This document shows, in pieces, positions 1-10,505 of a DNA stretch of 64,000 bases. Each line of letters begins with the position of its first letter. The stretch's first letter is position 1. Both the position numbers and the translations under genes were made by a program. The stretch spans positions 119,632,501 to 119,696,500 of the forward strand of contig NC_091245.1 in the NCBI RefSeq assembly GCF_042477335.2. Direction: 5' to 3'. Below the pieces are notes generated by a model. The model had not been told where the DNA came from. It was given only the letters and a program-made list of their open reading frames with translations, and did not search any database. This DNA comes from Ovis canadensis. Its lineage: Eukaryota; Chordata; Mammalia; Artiodactyla; Bovidae.

Positions 1-930
1 CAAGATATTTGAAGAAGTGGTAGTTGGTCAGCAAGAACTCAGGTGAGTATGATGGGTGAGGCAAAACTTCATAGCCCAGTTCATTCATTTTGAAGCGTTG
101 ATTGTGCTACGTGCAGTCAGGTGCTGTCATGGAGAAGAAACAGGCCCATTCTGTTGACCAATGCTGGCTGCGGGCATTGCAGTTTTAGGTACATCACATC
201 GGTTTGCTGAGCATACATCTCAGATGCAACGGTTTTTCTGGGATTCATAAAGCTGTAGTGAATCAGACAGGCAGGAAACCACTAAAGAGTGACTGTGACT
301 TTTGTGGTGCAAGTTTGGCTTTGGGAAGTGCTTTGGAGCTTCTTTTCCATCTAACCACTGAGCTGGTTGTCATATAAAATCCACTTTTGGTCACACGTCA
401 CAATCTGATTGAGAAATTTTTCCTTGTTTTTGTGCAGAATAAGAGAAGATAACACTTCAAAATGACAATTTTTTTGATTTGTGGTCAGCTCACGAGGCTC
501 CCTCCTGTCAAGCTTTTCTACCTTTCCAATTTGCTTCAAATGCTGAATGACCACAGAATGGTCAATGCTGAGTTCTTTGGCAACTTCTCAATGTAGTTTT
601 AAGAGGTTCAGCTTCCATAATTACTCTCAGTTGGCTATTGTCCACCTTGGATGGTCAGTCACTATATTCCTCATCTTCAAGGCTCTTGACTCCTTTGCAA
701 AACTTCTTGAACCACCACTGCACTGTATGTTGGTTAGCAATTCCTGGGCCAAATGGTTTATTGATATTGTGAATTGTCTCCAAAGCTTTGTGATCCATTT
801 TGAATTTGAATAAAAAAATTGCTTGAATTTGCTTTTGTCTAACATCCTTTCTAGGTCTAAAATAAATATAAAATAAACAAGTACTAAGTCAGCAAAAAAA
901 AAAAACATAAAATAAGAAATGTGCATCAAA
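1..930 (-). pseudogene. mariner-family DNA transposon, transposase remnant
   Basis: Read on the minus strand, this block encodes pieces of a Tc1/mariner-type transposase, the cut-and-paste enzyme that moves the element. The clearest stretch is 351-554, which holds the motif TCDQKWILYDN around the first catalytic aspartate; just upstream is HLKQIGKVEKLD, from the DNA-binding to catalytic linker. A second piece (627-813 on the minus strand) reads KWITKLWRQFTI and QCSGGSRSFAKES, typical of the N-terminal helix-turn-helix half. The two pieces lie in different frames, with stops between, so no enzyme is made. The left end of the element is cut by the window edge. The subfamily cannot be fixed by eye. 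Confidence 0.75.
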
Positions 931-1069
931 CTGTTATATAACTACATTTATTTAAGAATGTTTTCCAATATCAAACATCAAAGTTCAACAGTGCAAAACC
1001 ATTTCAGTGCAAAACTATTTCATAACCCTAAATAGTACACATAAAATACAGGCTCTTGGTGCTAAATAT

Positions 1070-1462
1070 TTGTTCAGTTGCTCAGCCATGTCTGACTCTT
1101 TGTTACCCACATGGACTGCAGCATGCCAGGCCTCCCTGTCCATCACCATCTCCTGGAGCTTGCTCAAACTCATGCCCATTGAGTCGGTGATGCCATCCAA
1201 CCATCTCATCCTCTGTTGCCCCTTCTCCTCCTGCCCTCATGCTTTCCCAGAATTGGGGTCTTTTGCAGTGAGTTGGCTCTTCACATCAAGGGGCCAAAGT
1301 ATTGGAGCTTCAGCTTTAGCATCAGGCCTTCCAATGAATATTCAGGGTTGATTTCCTTTAGGATTGAATGGTTTGATCTCTTTGCTGTCCAAGGGACTCT
1401 CAAGTGTCTTATCCAGCACCACAATTGTAAAGCATCAGTTCTTCAGTGCTCAGCCTTCTTCG
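1070..1462 (-). mobile_element. BovB LINE, 3' end fragment
   Basis: This is the 3' terminal part of a BovB (RTE-type) retrotransposon in reverse orientation: GTTCAGTTGCTCAGCCATGT at the + strand start, then the complement of the C-terminal ORF2 region. It is 5'-truncated, and the reading frame is broken. Confidence 0.85.
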
Positions 1463-1513
1463 TGATTATTATAAGAATAATCTTGAATCAGGCTTATATT
1501 TACAGTACAAATT

Positions 1514-1680
1514 AAACTGCCAGGCTTCTCTGTCCATGGGATTTTCCAGGCAAGAAAACTGGAGAAGGTTGCCATTTCCTTCTCCAGGGGATCCCAGGAA
1601 TTGAATCCAAGTCTGCTTTGCAGGCAGACTCCTGCATTGCAGGCGGATTCTTTACTGATTGAGCAGGCAGGGAAACCCAA
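1514..1680 (-). mobile_element. Bov-A type SINE, reverse
   Basis: The block contains CCATGGGATTTTCCAGGC, the CTTCTCCAGGGGATC core and TGCATTGCAGGCGGATTCTT, the diagnostic order of a reversed Bov-A/Bov-tA unit. The head region is diverged and one boundary is ragged. Confidence 0.8.
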
Positions 1681-1689
1681 GAATAAGAA

Positions 1690-2345
1690 TACAAGGTTTC
1701 AGTTGTTAAGGTCAGTTGGTATACAAGGAAAGATAGGCTTAGTTTTGCTAAACCAAGACTAAGCACATTCAAAATCAGAGCTAGACACTGTTGAATAAGC
1801 ACTATAATTTAGGGCCACAGGTAAGTCGAGAGTGGTATCTTTATCAGAAAGGGGTAGAGAATTTTAAATAATCTATTCTTATTCAACCAGATGCAAAGAT
1901 TGACTCCCAGTGCTCAATCTGCTTATTTCTCCAGAGGGTTCTGGTACTTCCAATAAATCACTAAATACTATTGCATAACTGCTTTACCAGACACCAACGA
2001 TAGGGAAATGAACAAAAGAGAGACCTTTTCTTAATGAAAGTCTACACACATTACTATATACTGTATTTACAAATGTTATACTTGCTTAGGAAGGCTCCAA
2101 AATCCTTTGCCCCCTTTCACTGACTTTGCTTCCTAGCTAGAAGCCAGACCTGAAAGTGGAACTTTGTTTGATTCTTGAATATGATCTTTTCTAGTCTCTG
2201 GAACTTAAAAAAATAAGCACTCATTAAATCTAATTGAAATTTTTTGTGCAAATATAGAATAATTGCTTGGAACATGTTTAAAATATTTATTGGTGCTTTG
2301 TTTAGCTAGTTTTCTTTTGTTTTAGTGGATGCTATAGGATTGTAA
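1690..2345. other. intergenic, no feature seen
   Basis: AT-rich DNA between repeats. I see no exon with splice signals, no long open frame and no familiar repeat here. Confidence 0.5.
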
Positions 2346-3131
2346 AATATATTTTTAACTGATTACACTCTCAAATAATGTTTACAGTACAACCCAGGAT
2401 TTTTTTTTCTCCCTATGTCGTATTTTTATGATATACTTTATTTCTACATATATATATTTTAGGCTTTACAGTATGTCGCTATTAGTTTTATCCCCAGATA
2501 TCTATTCTTTTAAAATCTTGCTTAATTACAAAAATATCTTGCATCAATATATTTATCTCTATATTTAGCATTTCTGATATTCTTCCTTCCTTTTGTATAT
2601 CTAATTTTCTATGTAGTATAGCCTTTTTTCTCATAGAATTTCCTTTAACATTTTTTCATAGCAAAGATCTGCTACTTAGTACTTCTTTCTGATATGTAGT
2701 TTGTCTGATAATGTCTTTATTTGGCTTTCATTTTTGGAAGTTATTTTCACTGCATATTAAATTGTAGGTTGATCTTTTAAAATGTTTTGGTGATACGCTT
2801 CATTGTCCTCTGCCCAGGAGTCTGCTATCTTATCTTTTTATCCTGAACTCAACGTGTCAGTTTTTCTCTGGCTACTTTTAAGAGTTCAATTTAGTGCTGA
2901 TTTTCAGCACTGTGATTATAATGTCTGTAGGTGTAGTTTGCTTTAAGTTTCTTCCAACTTGAGTTTTATAGAGCTATTTAGGGTTTATTGACCTGCTTAG
3001 ATTTATGTGCCGTATTAAAGTTGTTATTAAATTTGGGAATTTTCTGACCATTATTTCTTTACCTTTATTTTCTCTCCCCCCACCTCTTTTATCATTCTGG
3101 GACTCCAGTTACATATTTTAGATGGTTTGAT

Positions 3132-3350
3132 GTGTGTGTGTGTATGCTAAGTCGCTTCAGTCATGTTCGACTCTTTGCAACCCCGTGGACCATACCCTGC
3201 CAGGTTCCTCTATGGGACTCTCCAGGCAAGAATACTAAACTGGATTACCATGCCCTCCTCCAGGGGATCTTCCCAGCCCAGGGAGCGAACCCATGTCTCT
3301 TATGTCTCCCACACTGGCAGGCAGGCTCTTTACCACTCACACCTCAGGGG
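3132..3350 (-). mobile_element. Bov-tA SINE, reverse
   Basis: A tRNA-derived ruminant SINE in reverse, inserted in the older L1. It runs from GCTAAGTCGCTTCAGTCATG through GACTCTTTGCAACCCCGTGG to the GGCAGGCAGGCTCTTTACCA end. A short TG run precedes it. Confidence 0.88.
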
Positions 3351-3519
3351 TGAGGTTGCTAGATGTTTCCTCAAAGTCACTAATGCTCTGCTCAATTTTT
3401 TACTGTGTTATTTTTCTTATTTGCCTCATTTGGATAGTATCTATTGCTGTGTCTTCAAGAAAGGAGTCCTGATTTCTTTTTCTGCAGGTTTTTTTTTTTT
3501 CTGTTATTAACCTCCAACA

Positions 3520-3597
3520 TGTATTTTTCACTTCACACATTATATTTTTCACCTCACACATTGTATTTTTCACCTCACACATGGTATTTTTCACTTC
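3520..3597. repeat. 21-bp minisatellite, about 3.7 copies
   Basis: Units start at 3520, 3541, 3562 and 3583 with the pattern TGTATTTTTCACYTCACACAT; the fourth is partial. The repeat lies inside the reversed ancient L1, where the non-duplicated family sequence has a single 'tatttttcac' phrase. It therefore looks like local slippage in this copy. Confidence 0.85.
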
Positions 3598-3906
3598 TAG
3601 AAATACCATTTGGTTTTTTTTAGGTCTTCTATTACTTTCCTCATGCTTATGTTTCCCTCTACATTTTTTTTGAGCATATGTAGATTTGCTGATAGATGTT
3701 TTAGTTTTTCTTTGTATCATCCTTTTCATTTTTGGCAAAAAAATAATTTCTTTATTTTTCTCCTGGTTATAGGTCTTATTTTCTTGCTTCTTAGTTTTTA
3801 TGATAATTTTTTTTTTTTTTGTATACTGGACACTTTAGATTTTATTCCTTAGGATATTAGATTTTAATGCTTTTAATTTTTAAATTTTGTTCTGATATGT
3901 AGTTTT

Positions 3907-4092
3907 TCAGTGCAGTTCAGTTGCTCAATCATGTCCGACTCTTTGCAACCCCATGAACTGCAGCATGCCCGGCCTCCCTGTCCATCACCAACTCCCGGAG
4001 TTTACTCAAACTCACATCCATCGAGTCTGTGATGCCATCCAGCCATCTCCTCCTCTGCCCCCAATCCCTCCAAGCATCAGAGTCTTACCTTG
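3907..4092 (-). mobile_element. BovB 3' tail fragment, reverse
   Basis: It begins GTGCAGTTCAGTTGCTCAAT and runs through 'gatgccatccagccatctcctcctctg' to 'agcatcagagtctta', the last ~185 nt of BovB in reverse. It is a very short 5'-truncated copy. Confidence 0.85.
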
Positions 4093-4094
4093 AA

Positions 4095-4800
4095 TCAATT
4101 TAATTGATTGATCTTTTCAAGCTTGCTTTTAAGTTTGATTAACATTGATCTGGATCTAGCTTTAGCTTAGGACTAATTTAACCCCACTGCTAAGGTTACA
4201 CCATGGGGGGAATACAGAAAGATTATATAAGCAGTTATATAGGTTGTTCAATGTTTCCAGTTATTATTACCATGTAGCAAGTTACCCCCAAACTTAGAAG
4301 CTTCAAATAACCATTTTTTATAATGTTCACAAATCCTGTACATCCAAGACATAAAAAAGGGCATAGTAAAAACAACAGCCTCTGTTTCACTATGTCTGGG
4401 ATTTCACAGGAAGACTTGGCAGTGTGGGGCTAGTTATCATGGGGCATCTTTACTCTCAAGTCTGTTTGTGGACACAGCTGTCAGCTAGAATCTTTTCAAG
4501 TATCCCTGTGCTTCTTCATAGTATATGGTAGCTTCAGGATAGCTAGACTTCTCACATGGAATTTCAAGTCTCCAGAATGGGTGTCCCAGTGAATAAGATA
4601 AGTTGCATCAATTTTGATGATCTAGTTTGAGAAATCATGCCTTGACTTTCACTGCATTCTATTGGTTATAAGCAAGTCACAGACCCACTTAAGATTCAAG
4701 GGATGGAGGCACAAGCCCAATCTCAATAAGAGAAGTGTCAAAGAATTTGAGGCCATTTATTTAAAACTACCATGACAATCATTAAATGAATTGATAATTC
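4095..4800. other. intergenic; unclassified ancient repeat likely
   Basis: The stretch 'ttattattaccatgtagcaa', followed by 'aacttagaagcttcaaataa', resembles a widely dispersed old mammalian repeat, but I cannot name the family with confidence. No coding signal is seen. Confidence 0.35.
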
Positions 4801-4809
4801 AGAGTAATG

Positions 4810-5010
4810 AAGAAAGAACCTGAAGTTAGATAAGAGTTTCCATTCCATTTCTATGATTTTCTGGACAATTAATTTCCCTTGAGCATGTTGTCCTTATCTA
4901 TGAAAGGAAATGATAATTTTTGTAATTGAGTCATTATGGGGATTAAATGAGATTAAACTTACAAAGTGTTTATTAACTTGGTACATAGTTAATGTTCAAT
5001 AAATAGATCT
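4810..5010 (+). mobile_element. MIR SINE
   Basis: A diverged mammalian-wide interspersed repeat. The order is 'tttctatgattttctggaca', 'cttatctatgaaaggaaatg', 'attatggggattaaatgaga' and a terminal 'gttaatgttcaataaatag', matching the MIR body and tail. Confidence 0.65.
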
Positions 5011-5930
5011 CTGCAACCTAAATTAAATCAAAATATCAATACTTAACTACTACAATAACCCATGCTACAGAAATATCTTACAGGGTATAATTTTGAAGTT
5101 AGCTTTTAAGAAAAGTAAGGACTTTTAGAAATATTTTGCCAAAAAAAAAAAAACCCTAAAAATTATTGAGGCAGAAAATAAGCTTTATATATTGAAGACA
5201 AGAGAAAGGAAGACTAAAGAAGACATTAAACTTCTATCAAAGCAACACTTCCCACCCAGAGTCCTGGGCAAAGGAACAGCGAGGAAAGAGCTCCCTTTCT
5301 GACCGAGTGTAGGTCTCAGGGACATTAGGGGAAAGGGCCTCCAGTGTCTCTTGTGCCAGACTTTCAGATACCACTGTGTGAAATGTCACGCTGTTTAAAA
5401 AACAGACCAGGGTTGTTTGGCAACCACATTGGCAGAACATTCCAACTTTTGTCAGAAATGCTTTTTAAAGTATTATATGTGGTATATATGGGGAAAAAAC
5501 AGCTCAAATTAGCTACAGAGTCCAGTGGAAGAAGAATAAGCTGTGAACATGGTAGTGTGCTCTCTAATTTTGGTCAAGTGCAAAATTAAGTTTTGGCAAA
5601 CTCAGTGTCTATACTGTTAGGACAGTAAATATTATATGCACATCGAGAATGTTAATGCACATCAGAAATGAAAGGCACAATGAAATAGGAAGCCTGAGCC
5701 AAAGAAAGATGATCATGTGTCTAATGGAACATGAAATAACTCTACTTAATGAGAGTGTTAGGATTCAGTCATGCAGTAACATTCTGCTCCAAAAGCATGC
5801 TGTAAATAGGTAGCCAAGTGACACCAACCTGGTTAGAAAGGCGGTGTTATACTCTGGCCATGGCTACTCTCTTATTGCATCTTGTAATCCTTTTATGTAC
5901 ATTGCTTGAAATTCTGATACTAAAATGTAC
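5010..5930. other. intergenic, no feature seen
   Basis: Non-repetitive-looking DNA with an A12 run near 5140. Two short open frames overlap on opposite strands near 5237-5589, but neither resembles a known protein or has splice context, so no gene is called. Confidence 0.45.
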
Positions 5931-5935
5931 TGTGT

Positions 5936-6148
5936 ATGCATGCATGCTCAATCATGTCTGACTCTTTGCAATCCCATGGACTGTAGCCCTCCAGGCTCCC
6001 CTGTCCATGGAATTTTCCAGGCAAAAATACCGGAGTGTGTTATTTCCTACTCCAGGGGATCTTCCTGACCCAGGGACTGAAGCCTATGTCTCCTGTATCT
6101 CCTGCATTGGAGGAGGATTCTTTACCATTGTGCCACCTGGGAAGCTAT
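5936..6148 (-). mobile_element. Bov-tA SINE, reverse
   Basis: It contains 'ctcaatcatgtctgactctt', 'ccatggaattttccaggc', the 'ctccaggggatcttcctgac' core and a terminal 'ccacctgggaagct'. It is moderately diverged. Confidence 0.88.
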
Positions 6149-6224
6149 AAACACTCAAATGTGCTACAAACACCCAGAAGCTGAAAACCAATGGCAATCT
6201 GATAGTCTTAGGTTTCTGATGAGA

Positions 6225-6375
6225 TTTCCATCACTTGAGAGTTGTGTGACCTTGGGAGCCTTGGACATGTTAATCTTTCATCATATGTAAAATGGGCATA
6301 ATAATGCTTACTTCCAGAACTCTTGTGAGGTCTAGATGACATGCCAATTACAGGCAAAGTGTTACCTTTCAAAGT
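6225..6375 (+). mobile_element. MIR SINE fragment
   Basis: The phrases 'gttgtgtgaccttggg', 'catcatatgtaaaatgggca' and 'aactcttgtgaggtctagat' follow the MIR consensus order. Confidence 0.65.
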
Positions 6376-7255
6376 ATCTATAACATACTATCTGACTAAT
6401 AATAGCTATTCTTCTATTAGTGTATAGATCTAATAAAATGTTGATTTCAGATTCCTCCCTTGGGCATCCTGATTTAGTAAATATAGGGTGAAACCCGGAA
6501 AGACAGTCACCATTTACTTATTTTAAGTTCCTTAGTGATTCTAATGCTTAACTAGAATTGAAAGTCACCAAAATAAACTTCTAAAGTAATAAAAGCCAAA
6601 TGTGTAGGTTATGTTTAACTTTTGAAAGTATCACGTATAGCTTGTTATATAAACCATATTACAATTCTGTGACGTGGATATTCATATATTAACATTCCTA
6701 CTTTATAGATTTCTTTAAAAAAGAGGTATTGCTCTAATTCATACAGATAATAGCAAAAACTAGACGAGAAAGTCTTCTGACCTATAGTTCAATGCTATTG
6801 CTATGAACAATGTTTCTAACTGCTTCATTTTTAATGTTTAATTTCTATTGAAACAGATGGATTTAGCAGTCTTAAGGAGAGAAGCACCATATGACTATAA
6901 ATTATCCATAAATGATAGTCAATATTATAGTCAAAATATGTCTATATACATTGTTTATGTAAGTTACCTGCTTAGGATAAAACAAGAAAATTATCTTTCA
7001 CTTTTTATCTTCTTGCACTCACTTCAGGATGTTTCAAAGAAATTGAAAATGTTGTTTTAGGGACTTTCACCTTCTCCATATTCCATGAAAACTGCTTAAA
7101 AAAATCCCCTAGTCTAGTTTAGAGTCTTTCTACTTTGTTTATTCTTGATTAATTATAACAATCACAATGTCTATTTAAAAAGATTCACTGGTTTTAATAA
7201 ACTGAAAAAATATTGGTGAGGATTTTAAAGGGCTAATAGCGCTTAGTAAATAAAA
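6376..7255. other. intergenic, no feature seen
   Basis: AT-rich sequence between a MIR and a mariner-end element. No motif, repeat or coding potential could be supported. Confidence 0.45.
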
Positions 7256-7340
7256 GTTATTGGGTTGGCCAGAACGTTTTCTCAGATATTCTATAAGATG
7301 TTCTAGAAAAATCCAAACCTTTGACCAACCCCAAAATAAG
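7256..7340. mobile_element. mariner-derived MITE, imperfect hairpin
   Basis: An ~80-bp imperfect palindrome begins TATTGGGTTGGCCAGAACG and ends CCTTTGACCAACCCCAAAATA. The terminal GGGTTGG/CCAACCC arms are mariner terminal inverted repeats brought together with almost nothing between them, the architecture of a MADE1-like miniature element. It is non-coding; a transcript through it could fold as a hairpin. Confidence 0.75.
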
Positions 7341-8190
7341 ATGTATCATAATGTTACAATTCATTATCATGAACTAGAAATAAAAACATTATTATATAAG
7401 CTTCAATCTGTTTTTTTCAACATAAGCTTCAATCTATTTTTTCAATGTCTATAAAACAAAACTTGAGTCAGCATGTGAGAACATGAATGTAGAATTTGGG
7501 GTGGATTCAATTCTTAGAACCTCTCCCATAATTAGATATGCCATTAGTCATTTGAGAAGTTTGTGCTTTTGACTAAGAAAATAAGACAAGATGAGATGTT
7601 GGAAACAAGACAGCTGAAGGATTTTTCATAAACTTCAACACCCTTATTAGCATTTTTATTCATTGTGTGTCTTCAAACTTTTGATTTCTAAACTCTTTTT
7701 GGCATGCTTTCCCCACATATCTGGTGCCAAGTGGGTCCCCACATGGCTGAATGTCAAAACAGCCCTAAGTCAGCATTTGCCTCCTTTTCCCTTTCCATCC
7801 AAGGATTTGCTTTCTGTTTTAGACCTATTAATATTCATTTTACTTATGGGTGTTCCTTCACTGTGGAGTGAAGTATGGAGTCATTAAATAAGCTAGGTCG
7901 TTTTTGTTTGAGATCTACCATTCTGGGAAATGGTCAGGAAGTAACAGCAACAGCACAAGTATAAGGTATTAAGAAAGTTTACCCAGGTCTCATGGTGAAG
8001 ATACTTGATCTACAGCTCCTAAGTTCATTGGGAAGTTCTAATGGCCTCCTGTTCCCTCAAGAGTATTGGAATTCATCAAGATACATTGCCTTTCCCTGAG
8101 TACACTTTATTTTGTATCACCTTTATGTCATTCATCAATTATTGATATCAACTGAATAGTCAATAAATATACATGGAGAATTCCATGTTT
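7341..8190. other. intergenic, no feature seen
   Basis: A near-direct duplication of 'ataagcttcaatctgttttt' lies at about 7398-7445 (two copies ~25 nt apart). Apart from that I see no repeat family, RNA gene or coding exon. Confidence 0.45.
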
Positions 8191-8191
8191 A

Positions 8192-8252
8192 GTCCCTGGG
8201 GTCGCAAAGAGTTGGACATGTCTGAGCTACTTTTGCTTTCACTTTTCACTTC
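8192..8252 (+). mobile_element. Bov-tA/BovB tail scrap
   Basis: A ~60-nt remnant reads TCCCTGGGGTCGCAAAGAGT then 'tggacatgtctgagctac' and a CTTTCACTTTTCACTT run, the 3' end phrase of Bov-tA/BovB elements. Confidence 0.6.
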
Positions 8253-8259
8253 CAAGTGT

Positions 8260-9215
8260 GAATGTGCACACATATTCTATTAGTTCTGTTTCTCTGGAGA
8301 ACACTAATACAAATAATATTCTCTGTTTACCTGAAATTTGAAGTTAATTTGACGTCTTGTATTTTTACTTGCTAAAGCTAGCAACCCTGATTACCAGGTA
8401 AAGGAAATTGAATAGACTAGAGAAGCATAGTAAAGTTGCCTTAAAATGATGACCTGCACTCTTGTCCTTGCCACATGGAGCTTACAGTCTGATAGGGGGA
8501 GGAGAGGTGTAAGAAAAAAGTGCAATGAAATGATAGCTCTGGTTGTTATTGAATTATTTTCTGTGAAAAGAATTTCAATAGAGGTTAGGTGGAAAGAACA
8601 TGGGGTTAAAAGAAGCTATCACTAAGGATGCAAAAACAAGTGGTAAGGGCACCAAAATGAAACTTTGCCTACTCTGTGGAACATAGAAAGCACTGAATGT
8701 ACAGCAGATAGTAAGGAGTTTGGATTTGCTTATTGAAATAGCCCACACTTTTAAAAAAAGATAATAACCAATGTGTTGAAGTTTCTATTATTGGCAGAAG
8801 CTTTGCATTGGAGTGATTTTAGTTTGTTCTTTCAATCTGAGCATGAGTAGAAATCGGGAAACTTATTTTCTGGACCCAAGAATTCTAAGGGAATAAGTAA
8901 AAGTGTGTCTTCAAATCTCAGAGGTACTTCCAAATCTTTACACATACCTCTTCCTATGTTCAGTTAGGATCTTCAAGAATTTTTGACCTCTCTAGAAATA
9001 GGCCTGATCGCCAAGGTATAATTAACAATAGCTTTAAACCATTAAGACCATGTATATGATAATTGTCTCCTCACTAAAAATTCTGAGTATTTCATGTCTT
9101 TAATGTCACCAAGTTGTTGTCTCTTTGTTTTAACTAATTTAACATTGAGGAATGAAATAAATTTCTATTGAAGATTAATTTTTCCTGTTATAAAATATAA
9201 GCTTCAAGGGAGAGT
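8260..9215. other. intergenic, no feature seen
   Basis: The phrase 'attagttctgtttctctgga' at 8280 recurs in several old mammalian repeats, but it is too short to classify. Nothing coding is visible. Confidence 0.4.
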
Positions 9216-9219
9216 TTCC

Positions 9220-9812
9220 TATATGTCTCACTTTATTTATCCACTCTTCTCCAGTAGCATATTGGGCACCTACCGACCTGAGAGTTCATCTTTCAGTGTC
9301 ATATCTTTTTGCCTTTTTATACTGTTTATGGGGTTCTCAAGCCAAGAAAACTGAAGTGGGTTGACTGCAGCCATAAAATACGCTTGCTCCTTGAAAGAAA
9401 AGCTATGACCAAACTAGAGTGTATATTTAAAAACACAGACATTACTTTTTGCCAACAAAGATCTGCCTAGTCAAAGCTATGGTTTTCCAGTAATCATGTA
9501 TGGATGTGAGAGTTGGACTATAAAAAAGGCTGAGCACTGAAGAATTGATGCTTTTGAAGTGTGGTGTTGGAGAAAACTCTTGAGGGTCCCTTGGACTACA
9601 GGGAGATCAAATCAGGCAATCCTAAAGGAAATCAGTCCTGAATATTCATTGGAAAGACTGATGCTGAAGCTGAAGCTCCAATACTTTGGCCACCTGATGC
9701 AAAGAACTAACTCATTGGAAAAGACCCTGATGCTGGGAAAGATTGAAGGCAGGAGGAGAAGGGGACAACAGAGGATGAGATGGTTGGATGGCATCACCAA
9801 CTCAGTGGACAT
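9220..9812 (+). mobile_element. BovB, internally deleted copy A
   Basis: A BovB copy in which a 5'-region segment (9220-9360: 'ttctccagtagcatattggg' and 'gttctcaagccaagaaaact') is joined at about 9361-9370 (TTGACTGCAGCC) directly to the C-terminal ORF2 region ('aaagctatgaccaaactag', then 'tatggatgtgagagttggac'). Most of ORF2 is missing. The 3' end stops at 'ctcagtggacat' rather than at the BovB tail. The reversed copy at 23137-23850 has the same joint. Confidence 0.75.
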
Positions 9813-9835
9813 AAGGCAGTGATCAAGAGCATATC
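9813..9835 (+). mobile_element. BovB sliver, left flank of provirus
   Basis: The 23 nt 'aaggcagtgatcaagagcatatc' match the BovB ORF2 interior immediately upstream of the BovB sequence resuming at 20060. They are the left half of the BovB in which the provirus landed. The last six bases, CATATC, pair with CATCTC at 20060-20065 as a decayed 6-bp target duplication. Confidence 0.65.
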
Positions 9836-10396
9836 TGTTGCAGTCTTTTACAGACCGGGACATGGGGACCAGAGTGGATGAAAAGAAAGAGAGAAAAAGA
9901 GAGCAGTATCTCTCTCTGGGTTACGTGGAAAACCAATAAAGCCCATGCACAGGAATTATACTGCTCACGAAGGCACAGGGAGTCCTCTCAAGGAGGTATT
10001 GAAAGCCCAGGCAAGAAAATGAGCTCAGTAGACCTCCATGTTCCGAAGAGAATGAAGACAGAAAGAAGGACGCAGGGGACCCAGGTCTCTAGGGGAGAAA
10101 GGATATTTTATTAGCACAAATGCATATTTATATATCTTCAGTAAAATGATTACTCAGCCATTACAAAGAATGAAATTCCACCAGTTGCAACACAATGGGT
10201 AGTCTAATACATACAAGGTTTCTGAAGAGAGTCACTGAACGGAGTTACTGAAAGGAATCCAAGCAGGTACCCTTTTCCACGATCTCAGTCCTGAGAACTG
10301 CATGCAGCTCTGTTCGTTCCTGGAATAGGAACTGATAAGGAACAAAGAGTCCTTGAGAAGTGGCACACAAAGGAAGAAAATGAATGTCCTCTGACA
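9836..10396 (-). repeat. 3' LTR of the ERV-K-like provirus
   Basis: On the + strand it starts TGTTGCAGTCTTTTACAGAC and ends ...CTCTGACA, keeping the TG...CA ends. On the minus strand a TATA-like ATATATAAATA (10125-10137) and an AATAAA poly(A) signal (about 10105-10112) mark the U3/R and R/U5 regions. It aligns with the 5' LTR at 19472-20059 throughout, but lacks a ~27-nt segment near the U3 end that the other LTR has. Confidence 0.9.
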
Positions 10397-10410
10397 GTTC
10401 CCTCTTTTTT
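10397..10410 (-). promoter_or_regulatory. polypurine tract (plus-strand primer site)
   Basis: Minus strand AAAAAAGAGGGAAC directly abuts the U3 end of the 3' LTR, the position where retroviral plus-strand DNA synthesis is primed. Confidence 0.8.
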
Positions 10411-10505
10411 AGTTTTTCATAATTGGGGGTGACTGTAGATACTTTAGTGAAAAAGGTTCTGACCAAATGAGTTTGTTTAGCTTGAACAATTTTAGTTGAA
10501 AGGCA

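Larger units (their letters stand above)
2350..3890 (-). mobile_element. ancient mammalian L1 (L1M type), reverse
   Basis: The + strand carries T-rich phrases typical of reversed old mammalian L1: a 'tctgataatgtctttatt' block, 'tttctctggctacttttaag', 'accattatttctttac', and 'tctattgctgtgtcttcaag' followed by 'ttctagaaata'. The copy is strongly diverged and non-coding, and is split by a younger Bov-tA SINE at 3132-3350. It also contains an internal 21-bp tandem repeat. Family assignment is from memory of consensus phrasing. Confidence 0.6.

Noticed and set aside
3400..3738. A lysine-rich 112-codon frame with 7-residue repeats on the minus strand
   Set aside because: It comes from the 21-bp minisatellite and T-rich DNA of an ancient L1.
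5237..5589. Two overlapping frames of 67 and 81 codons on opposite strands
   Set aside because: Neither shows a motif, repeat origin or splice signals. Short frames like these are expected by chance.
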